From Thiodiazotropha sp050291245 (GTDB lineage: Bacteria; Pseudomonadota; Gammaproteobacteria; Chromatiales; Chromatiaceae), in assembly GCA_050291245.1 (NCBI GenBank), contig JBNKJP010000067.1, forward strand, positions 115,066 through 179,065: DNA of 64,000 nucleotides, given 5' to 3'. Both the position numbers and the translations under genes were made by a program. Positions 44,001 through 50,073 of this stretch are shown piece by piece. The stretch's first letter is position 1. Every line of letters starts with the position of its first letter. Below the pieces are notes generated by a model. It ran no database searches. It was not told where the DNA came from and saw only the letters and a program-made list of their open reading frames with translations.

Positions 44001-45936
44001 GCGTACCGTCGTGACAAGACTGGCAACTGCCGGTCACACCTTCATGATTGAAGCTGTTCATGGACCAGCCATTGGTATTGTGGCAATTATCGCAGGAAGC
44101 CGTGGTGGGTATATGGTTGGCGTGTTTGCCGGTGGCGGTGGTTCCGTTATGACAGGATTCACAGGTACCGGAAACCCCCTCGTGAGTGAATCCGCTCAAT
44201 CCCCAGTCCGACGTCGAGTGACAGGCCTCGCAAGGAGACGTGGTGGCGATGTGATTGGCATGTTTGCCGGTGGCGATGACGCCGTTATGGCAGGATTCGC
44301 AATTCCCGCTGATACCCTCATGGGAGAAGTTGGCCACATTCCAGGCACCGATCGTATGACAGGTATCGCACTCACTGTCGGTGGGCAGATGGTTGGCGTG
44401 TTTGCCGGTGGCACGAACCCCGTTGTGACAGGTTGAGCACACCCCTTCGGTCTGCACATCCCCGTGATCAAACGCCACATTCGACCAGGAGGTGGTAGAG
44501 CCATGACAGACATCGCACTGCTCGTCGGTGACAATGTGGGTTGCGTGTTTACCGGTCGCTGCGATGCCGTTGTGGCAACTCGAACACACCCCCTGGGTGG
44601 TAACACCGCTGTGGTCAAAATGAGTATTGGACCAGTTATCGGTGGAGAGATGGCAGGTATCACACTGGGCATTGGTTTGAATATGCTGCGCGTGCTTACC
44701 CGTCGCACGAACACCATCATGACAACTGGAACAGACCCCATCGGTCTGGATATTGGCGTGACTGAAACGGATGACATTCCAGTTGGCGGTGGTGGCATGA
44801 CAAACATCACAGGACTCATCCGTGATGATATGGGTATCGGTTTTGCCTGGCGCCTGCACCCCGTTGTGGCAACTGGCACAGGTGCCGGCCGCGACCCCGC
44901 TGTGATCAAATCCTACCTGCGCCCATTCGTTGGTCGAGGTATGGCAGGTATCGCATTCCGCGCTGGTCGGAATGTGATCCCCGGGTTTTCCGGGCTGAGT
45001 GGCCCCATCGTGACAGCTCGAACAGCGACCGAACACCTCTTCACCATGCACAAAGGTGACAATATTCCAGGCATTGGTCGAGGTATGGCAGATTTCACAG
45101 GGTTCGCCGGTGACCAGGTGCCCAACGCTCTTACCCGTGGCGCTGACGCCGTTGTGGCAGGACTCGCAATCACCCCGAATCCCCACATGTGAAAAATGAG
45201 CCACCTGCCAGGACTGGGTGCTATGGCAGAGATCACAGGCTTCATTGGTGAAAATATGATTCGCGGACTTACCGGTCGCACTGATGCCGTTATGGCAGGT
45301 TTCGCAACTGCCCTGCTCCACGTTTGCATGATCGAAGAACACCAGCAGCCAACTGCTTGTGATATGGCAGACATCGCAATTCTCACTGGTGGCGATGTGC
45401 TGACTGTGTTGTCCGGTCGCGATGGTACCGTTGTGGCAGCTTTCACAGGTGCCGGTTACCGCGGAATGATCCACACGACTGACACGCCCCCAGCTGAAGG
45501 TGGTATGACAAAACTCGCAGGCCGTGGCGGAACGGATATGATCCGTTCCCTTACCCTGCGCCGTATCGCCATTATGGCAGGAGTAGCAACCGTCGGTAAT
45601 CAGGCCATGATCGAACCGTGCCACATACCATCCCACCGTGGTATGACAATCGTCGCATTTGTTATCACTGCGAATATGATTGGTGGATTTTCCAGGCGCA
45701 TCGGTCTCATTATGACAGCCTTCACACAACACCGGGGTTCCAACGAATCGCCCATTGTCATGACATTGATCGCACTCCACATCCCGATGCTCGCCGGTAA
45801 GCGGGAAACCTGTCGAAAAGTGGTCAAATTTTTCATAGTCGGCCAGGACCGGATGACCCAGCGACCCCCACAAAAGCAAGACCAGTACTAGCAATAGCTG
45901 ACGGAACAAAAATGATTTGTCTAAGGCCGTTTTCAT
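41002..45936 (-). CDS. Giant 68-heme c-type cytochrome
   Basis: A 1644-residue exported protein with 68 CXXCH heme-attachment motifs by direct count. A signal peptide ends near HPVLA (about 32). One N-terminal heme (C55) is followed by 32 tandem two-heme units of about 47 residues (71 to about 1572) and by three C-terminal hemes. Each unit follows C-x-S-C-H-N-G-x-x-A-T-G-K-x3-H, then C-D-x-C-H, W and F-x-H, which supplies exactly two extra histidines for bis-His ligation. The unit DNA period is near 141 bases. A second-order repeat of 1275 bases is also present. It should be folded in the periplasm and matured by the Ccm or Ccs system, which is not in this window. It is third in a four-gene operon, between the 21-heme cytochrome and the barrel. 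A role as long electron wire or store is inferred. Confidence 0.93.
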   Translation of the reverse strand: MKTALDKSFLFRQLLLVLVLLLWGSLGHPVLADYEKFDHFSTGFPLTGEHRDVECDQCHDNGRFVGTPVLCEGCHNETDAPGKSTNHIRSDNKCDDCHTTVGWYVARFDHGLITDGCYSCHNGDTAQGKGTDHIRSATACEFCHTTFSWGRVSRVDHSAVTGTCESCHNGTIATGQHSQHIATSENCDVCHITSSWLLVFFDHANVEQGSCETCHNGISATGKSANHIFTNEACDLCHSTQSWQVAHFSHVGIRGDCESCHNGVSATGKSVGHLVTGEPCEICHTSTNAWNIVTFVHGEEVFGRCSSCHDGATQPGKPGDHIPTSAECDTCHTSTNEWAQVGFDHSGVAAGTCASCHNGVQAPGKTDTHIITDESCDVCHATTANWNVIRFSHANIQTDGVCSSCHDGVRATGKHAQHIQTNAQCDTCHLSTDNWSNTHFDHSGVTTQGVCSSCHNGIAATGKHATHIVTDEQCDVCHGSTTSWSNVAFDHGDVQTEGVCSTCHNGVRATGKHANHLPTDSECDTCHTIGAWNVANFSHEGISGNCESCHNGVIATGKHANHIATTSPCEACHSTSDWGLSGFTHEGVSGTCESCHNGTTATGKHANHIPTTASCDNCHNTNGWSMNSFNHEGVTGSCQSCHDGTRATGKSDTHVATNASCEGCHTSTTDWSEVLFDHAIVIGTCASCHDGTTATGKPSDHVVTDAACDNCHTSNESWLNVRFDHTGITSGCDSCHNNVDAVGKPDTHLPTTEPCENCHNTITWSTGRFDHNGVSGTCSSCHDGVVATGKSDTHIPTTAQCDSCHVSTQDWTSVTFNHDNVQASGACSTCHDGGRATGKPAQHIQTTAQCDNCHLSTVDWTDTSFDHSGVDAAGNCSSCHDGTTATGKDSDHITTTEQCDVCHSSTTSWTRVTFDHSSVPTAGVCSSCHNGVRATGKNASHLQTNAECDTCHTIGDWNISNFSHDGVTGDCESCHNGNTATGKPAGHIPTTQACEDCHTTTNWRVTTFDHQNVTTACESCHNGDIATGKYPSHVLTTASCDTCHTTSSWTITNFNHDGVTGSCQSCHDGNRATGKHPTHVATTASCEACHTSTTSWTQVRFDHSVVSGSCASCHDGTTATGKPADHVQTTAACDNCHISNTTWNSIRFDHTDITSGCASCHNNVDATGKPNNHIPTAEPCENCHTTVTWSTGTFNHSGVAGTCSSCHNGVTATGKSASHIGTTGQCDSCHISTRVWTSIHFDHSTVTGTCQSCHNGVTATGKSAGHVTTQANCDTCHTSQSNWNAVNFDHSAVSGSCSSCHNGTTATGKPGGHIVTASECDACHLSQTNWLSVRFDHTDAAGNCSNCHDGVTATGKDPGHIQTTAQCDECHLSTTNWLNVHFNHVNVAGTCSTCHNGVTATGKPSNHVQTSAQCDSCHVSTTDWTNVHFSHDGITGGCSSCHNGVSATGKPNDHIPTTAECNTCHTSTSNWLSVRFNHTNVADTCSSCHNGVYATGKSAQHVTTNAQCDTCHTSTSNWTSIIFDHSVVTGNCSSCHNGSTATGTPSGHFVTTQQCDGCHSTSGWTPVRSYRHISAYYPGDHRANLSCNDCHTSNSEVVPWPYSTYARTCAGCHAGDYDSGERRHNGLSNDADCGRCHRVTSREW
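42250..44800. repeat. 1275-base segmental duplication inside the 68-heme gene
   Basis: Hemes 15-32 and 33-50 match unit by unit at a constant offset of 1275 bases (nine two-heme units, 425 residues). Examples are TIGAW/TIGDW (AGGTATCGCA at 44361 and 43086) and NNVDAVGK/NNVDATGK (CATCC at 43716 and 42441). Outer limits are approximate. Confidence 0.82.
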
Positions 45937-45957
45937 TATTTCATCATCCAGATATCG

Positions 45958-47529
45958 TCAACGTATGACCGGATCCTTGAAACTATCCGAATTGTGGCAA
46001 CGATCGCAGTTGCGACCAAAACCACCTTGATGGATGTCATCGCCACGATGACAGCCATAACAGTGGTTGGCGGATTGTTTATGCTCATCTAAATCGGCAC
46101 GATGGCAAGCATGACAAAAGATTTCCTTATGCTTGCCTTCCAATGGAAATTCGGTCTGCTTGTCATGATCGAATGTCCATAGCATCCAGGCGTTCGGATT
46201 GTGGCACGTCCCACAATCCTCACCCATTCTTTTTTCGTGAATATCATCCTTGGCATGACAGGCAAGACACTCGGTCTTGGTCTGCTTGTATTCCCCATTG
46301 ATATGACAGGATTCACAAGCGGTTACACTGTGGATGCCAATCAGGGGAAAGTGTGAGATGTCGTGTTCGAAAAATAGCTTTCTGTTCCAGCCGGTCTCAT
46401 TGTGGCAATAACCACAGTCTTCGCCGAGATCCCCTTTATGGATATCGATCGCCCGATGACAGGTGATACAAGTCGCATCTTTCAGATCGTCCATGGCCGC
46501 GCTTCTGTGACAGGCATGACAGCTTAAATCCTCATGTTTGCCCTTGAGTGCGAATTTTGCGTCTTTTTCGTGATCGAAAGCGGTGTCCTTCCAGCTTTTC
46601 GGGCGATGGCAATCCTGGCACTTCTCGCCGTTTCGGCCTTTGTGTTCATCATCCTTTTCATGACAGGCGAAACATTTCTTGGGTAGCTTTTTCTCGAAGG
46701 GTCCGCGCACGTGACAGGTATCGCAGGGCACATCCTTATGCCGACCCTCCAGGGGAAAACGGGTATCCAACCGGTGATTGAACTCCAGTTCCTTCCAATC
46801 TTCCGTGCCATGACATTTCGCGCATACATTGCCATAACGCCCGTTGTGGGCATCATTGATAAGATGACACTCGACACATTTATTGGGTGTATTTTCGTAA
46901 TGCTCATCGGCATGACACAACTTGCAGTCGAGATCACGATGCTTGCCGGTCAGCGGATAGTCGGTGTCCAGATCGTGATCGAAATCCTGCTGCTTCCATC
47001 CCTTCTCGTTGTGGCACTTACTGCAATCCTCTCCCAACTTTCCATTGTGCGTATCATCGGATTCATGACAGTCAAAACAGACGGAAGGGGCCTGACTGTA
47101 TTTTTTGTAGTCCTTGGTATGACAAAGCTGACAGGTGAGCTTCTGATGTTTACCCCGCAGGGCATAGTCTGTCTTTGAGTGATCGAATGATTCGGTATCC
47201 AGGTTTATGATATCCCGCTCCCGCCCCTGGTGTTCGGTATGGCAACGTTTACAGTTCGATGCCTGGTCCTTTCCCATCCGTCCATGAAACCCGGTTCCAT
47301 CTTCGATGTCCTGCGCCACATCACTGTGATCGTGGCAGGAAAGACAACGTTCGACCTGATCGGCTTTTTTCAGAGTCTCATGACAACTTTCGCACTTCTC
47401 CTCAAAGGGTTCATGTCCGTTGATTACCGGTCCGGGCATCAACAACAGGTCAAGCTTTCCGGCCTGGCAGTTCGGCAGGAATACAAACATCAAAAATACC
47501 AGGGCAGTGGCAAAAGCGCTGCGTAACAT
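45958..47529 (-). CDS. 21-heme c-type cytochrome
   Basis: A 523-residue exported protein with 21 CXXCH motifs arranged as seven repeats of three hemes, about 70-75 residues each. Each repeat has C-x2-C-H, C-x2-C-H-x2-D-D-x-H-x-G, C-x2-C-H-x4-W, then F-D-H and F-P-L-x-G-K-H, so three extra histidines are available per three hemes. A signal sequence covers about 1-22 (ends NCQA); the cysteine there lacks a standard lipobox. The F-P-L-x-G-x-H-R-D element also occurs at the N-terminus of the 68-heme protein, suggesting common ancestry. It lies 29 bases after the membrane protein gene and 21 before the 68-heme gene. It probably passes electrons between the inner membrane and the giant cytochrome. 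Confidence 0.93.
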   Translation of the reverse strand: MLRSAFATALVFLMFVFLPNCQAGKLDLLLMPGPVINGHEPFEEKCESCHETLKKADQVERCLSCHDHSDVAQDIEDGTGFHGRMGKDQASNCKRCHTEHQGRERDIINLDTESFDHSKTDYALRGKHQKLTCQLCHTKDYKKYSQAPSVCFDCHESDDTHNGKLGEDCSKCHNEKGWKQQDFDHDLDTDYPLTGKHRDLDCKLCHADEHYENTPNKCVECHLINDAHNGRYGNVCAKCHGTEDWKELEFNHRLDTRFPLEGRHKDVPCDTCHVRGPFEKKLPKKCFACHEKDDEHKGRNGEKCQDCHRPKSWKDTAFDHEKDAKFALKGKHEDLSCHACHRSAAMDDLKDATCITCHRAIDIHKGDLGEDCGYCHNETGWNRKLFFEHDISHFPLIGIHSVTACESCHINGEYKQTKTECLACHAKDDIHEKRMGEDCGTCHNPNAWMLWTFDHDKQTEFPLEGKHKEIFCHACHRADLDEHKQSANHCYGCHRGDDIHQGGFGRNCDRCHNSDSFKDPVIR

Positions 47530-47558
47530 GAGTCTGAGGATACGGTTTAAGTAGGTCG

Positions 47559-48470
47559 TCAGTACGCGTGAACCGCGTAAACATGCACAAAACCGGTAAT
47601 CACCATCATGATGAAAAGCGGCATGTGCAGAAGATGCCAGATGGCGAACAGACGCTCATAGAAGTGGATTTCCAGGATCTGCCTGAGGATGCGGCGATGC
47701 GCCAACAGCATGGTTCGAATCCTCAATTGACGGCGTCTGACCTTGGCCTTGTCCCAACCCTTGCGATGACCGGCAGCCAGCAGTTTCTTGTTCAGGGAGC
47801 GCATCACCGTGGGGTAGAGCCGCACGGCCATGTAGCGCATACGGATCCAGTGCCAGGCACTATATAAAGGATTCCTGGGAGTATTCATGACCAGTTGTTC
47901 ATAGTTTTTCAGCAGATCACGGGCTTTCGGCTGTAGATCGAACAAGGGGCCCAGCTTCTTTTTCAGTTCCTGGGAATCCGCACACAATGAGGCGAAGGTG
48001 GCTTTTTTACCATACAGGCCGTAATGGATCCGGGTGTAGAAGTAACGCCCGAACAGACCACTGATGGCCACAATCAGCATACTGAACAGCGCGACCCGAC
48101 CATTCATGGACCCCAGTCTGTAACTGGAGTGCATCATGATCAGAACCGGCCCCAATACACCGAAGACCATGTGCAGACGAAACCAGAATTTCACGGTCAG
48201 CCACTTGGACATGAAATTCAGCCTCTTGCGCATGGGGTAGAGGAGCAACGCAAGCATCATGCTGCCCCCGACGATTCCCATCCAGTAGCCCCAGCCGGCC
48301 TCGGCCGTCCAGACCCTCTGGAAGTGATTCAGCCAACCCATGTACAGCAACAGCAGGGATACCAGGGTAAACGCGAGGGTTGAGAGCACGCCGGCGCGCT
48401 TCTGCAAACCAGATAGCATGACATCGAGCGTTGATTCGTTGACAGGGGGTGAAATGGCCGCCGTATCCAT
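47559..48470 (-). CDS. Membrane b-type cytochrome-like electron carrier
   Basis: A 303-residue protein starting at the ATG 48470, which has AGGTGA five bases before it; a GTG three codons upstream is less likely. Five hydrophobic segments are seen at about 28-48, 60-80, 97-115, 125-145 and 275-298. Histidines H100 and H114 in one helix and H279, H282 and H296 in the last could bind b hemes, resembling ferric-reductase or cytochrome b561-type proteins. A basic, helical cytoplasmic loop (about 150-270) is unusually long. It is first in the multiheme operon and divergent from the ferredoxin/FAD gene, so it probably links that enzyme to the periplasmic cytochromes. Confidence 0.75.
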   Translation of the reverse strand: MDTAAISPPVNESTLDVMLSGLQKRAGVLSTLAFTLVSLLLLYMGWLNHFQRVWTAEAGWGYWMGIVGGSMMLALLLYPMRKRLNFMSKWLTVKFWFRLHMVFGVLGPVLIMMHSSYRLGSMNGRVALFSMLIVAISGLFGRYFYTRIHYGLYGKKATFASLCADSQELKKKLGPLFDLQPKARDLLKNYEQLVMNTPRNPLYSAWHWIRMRYMAVRLYPTVMRSLNKKLLAAGHRKGWDKAKVRRRQLRIRTMLLAHRRILRQILEIHFYERLFAIWHLLHMPLFIMMVITGFVHVYAVHAY

Positions 48471-48753
48471 CGAAATCACCTTTAGTATATAAAAATCAAT
48501 AGGTTATGATTATTACGCCGGATTAATAAACAAATCAACAGCGTTTGGGTTATTATCATTCTATCCTGAGATCTTTTTCAATGATGGGATGATTTTCCCA
48601 TTTATGATAAGGATCACATATTTTATGGGTTTATAAACCCAAGAATCGGCACTCCCTGTAAAATATTGAGTCTAGACTGGTAACAATCAGTCCGCTTTTC
48701 CCCAAGCATGAGCCATTTGACAGAATACCAATCGACCAATCACTTTCCAGACG
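48471..48753. promoter_or_regulatory. Divergent control region of the electron-transfer cluster
   Basis: This AT-rich gap drives both the cytochrome operon and the ferredoxin/FAD gene. It has a perfect 16-base palindrome (48626-48641) and a second inverted pair TGGGA/TCCCA (48585-48589, 48596-48600). No convincing FNR or ArcA site was recognised. Confidence 0.6.
48626..48641. promoter_or_regulatory. Perfect 16-base palindrome, candidate operator
   Basis: TGGGTTTATAAACCCA reads the same on both strands. It lies about 113 bases before the ferredoxin/FAD gene and 155 before the cytochrome operon, well placed for a shared regulator. The related TGGGA/TCCCA pair is 26 bases away. Confidence 0.55.
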
Positions 48754-50073
48754 ATGAAGTATACCGCTGATTTATATCTAATTTATCTACTACCCGTGCT
48801 TATCTTCTGGGGAATATACATACTTCACGGCAAAACCAAAAGCCGGCGAAACCTGGCCCTGAAAACAGAAGAATTTGAGGCGGGTCTCACTGAACCCGCA
48901 TCACTGCACCCTCTGATCGATCCCGCCAAGTGCATGGGCTGTGGCACCTGTGTCAAGGCCTGCCCCGAACAGGCCAACCACCCGGTATTGGGACTTATCA
49001 ACGGCAAAGCCGAACTCATTGCGCCAACCAACTGTATCGGACACGGCGCGTGTAAAACCGCCTGCCCCTTCGATGCGATCACCCTGGTCTTCGGCACCGA
49101 GCGTCGTGGGGTCGACATCCCCCTGCTCAACCCCAACTTCGAAACCAGTATGCCCGGCATCTACATCGCCGGTGAGCTCGGGGGCATGGGGTTGATCCGG
49201 AACGCCATCGAGCAGGGCTACAAGGCTCTGGATCACATCGCCGATGAACTCAAATCCCGCCCGCAGGCGCCGATCGATGTCCTGATCGTGGGTGCGGGAC
49301 CCGCCGGTTTCAGTGCGTCCCTGCGCGCCATGGAAAAAAAACTCAAATACAAGACCATCGAACAGGAATCCCTGGGCGGCACCGTGTTTCAGTTCCCACG
49401 GGGCAAACTGGTCATGACCGCACCGGTCGAACTGCCCCTGGTTGGTAGAGTGAAAATCGTGGAAACCACCAAGGAGGCCTTATTGGCTTTCTGGGAAGAA
49501 ACCGCTGAAAAGACCGGTGTTGCTATCAGTTTTCGGGAAAGGGTTGAGAAGATCACCCCCCATGAGAAGGGGGGCTACCGGGTTAAAACCAATCGGGATG
49601 AATACCACACCCGGACCGTACTGCTGTCGATAGGACGCAGGGGGACCCCCCGGAAGCTTGGCGTACCCGGAGAGGATCTGAGCAAGATCACCTACCGTCT
49701 GATCGATCCCGAGCAGTATCAGGGCCAACACGTTCTGGTGGTCGGTGGCGGTGACAGCGCACTGGAAGCTGCAACCAGTATCGCGGCAAACGACGCCAGT
49801 TCCGTGACCCTTTCCTATCGCAGCGGTTCATTCAGTCGGGCGAAACGCAAAAACCGGGAAAAGATCGAGCAAGCGGTGGAAACCGGAAAGGTCCGTCTTC
49901 TGCTCAATTCCAATATCGCATCGTTCACTTCGGACCGTGTCACCATCAGCACCCAGGATGAGCAGATTGAACTACCCAACGACGCCGCCATCATTTGTGC
50001 GGGCGGTGTATTACCTACCGGGTTTCTCAAGGAAACCGGCATCGACATGGAAACCAAACATGGTACAGCCTGA
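48754..50073 (+). CDS. Membrane-anchored ferredoxin/FAD pyridine-nucleotide oxidoreductase
   Basis: A 439-residue protein. One membrane helix (about 7-25) is followed by a 2x[4Fe-4S] ferredoxin-like part: CMGCGTCVKACP, and CIGHGACKTACP where a His replaces the second Cys. Next is ETSMPGIYIAGELGG (about 130-145), which resembles the C-terminal FAD loop of thioredoxin-reductase-like enzymes, then the FAD motif VGAGPAGFSASL and the NAD(P) motif VVGGGDSALEAA. The frame ends after ICAGGVLPTGFL without the usual final loop, so the flavoprotein appears circularly permuted. There is no CxxC disulfide, so it is not a thioredoxin reductase. It likely moves electrons between NAD(P)H, ferredoxin and the divergent membrane cytochrome. 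Confidence 0.82.
   Translation: MKYTADLYLIYLLPVLIFWGIYILHGKTKSRRNLALKTEEFEAGLTEPASLHPLIDPAKCMGCGTCVKACPEQANHPVLGLINGKAELIAPTNCIGHGACKTACPFDAITLVFGTERRGVDIPLLNPNFETSMPGIYIAGELGGMGLIRNAIEQGYKALDHIADELKSRPQAPIDVLIVGAGPAGFSASLRAMEKKLKYKTIEQESLGGTVFQFPRGKLVMTAPVELPLVGRVKIVETTKEALLAFWEETAEKTGVAISFRERVEKITPHEKGGYRVKTNRDEYHTRTVLLSIGRRGTPRKLGVPGEDLSKITYRLIDPEQYQGQHVLVVGGGDSALEAATSIAANDASSVTLSYRSGSFSRAKRKNREKIEQAVETGKVRLLLNSNIASFTSDRVTISTQDEQIELPNDAAIICAGGVLPTGFLKETGIDMETKHGTA

Noticed and set aside
41002..45936. Regular repeats of about 141 bases as a possible CRISPR array or satellite
   Set aside because: The repeats are translated without interruption, differ from each other by codon-level changes and hold heme motifs. 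There are no spacers or cas genes.
41065..47526. Many long plus-strand frames across the cytochrome genes (for example 43624-44436 and 44464-45192)
   Set aside because: They are antisense to CXXCH-rich repeats, whose codons rarely give stops on the other strand. Their translations are repetitive and lack domains, ribosome sites or starts.
48471..48753. FNR-type sites (TTGAT-N4-ATCAA) in the divergent promoter
   Set aside because: Half-sites with wrong spacing only; the palindrome at 48626 does not match FNR.
48754..50073. Calling the FAD protein a thioredoxin reductase
   Set aside because: It lacks the CxxC disulfide and has ferredoxin clusters and a membrane anchor.
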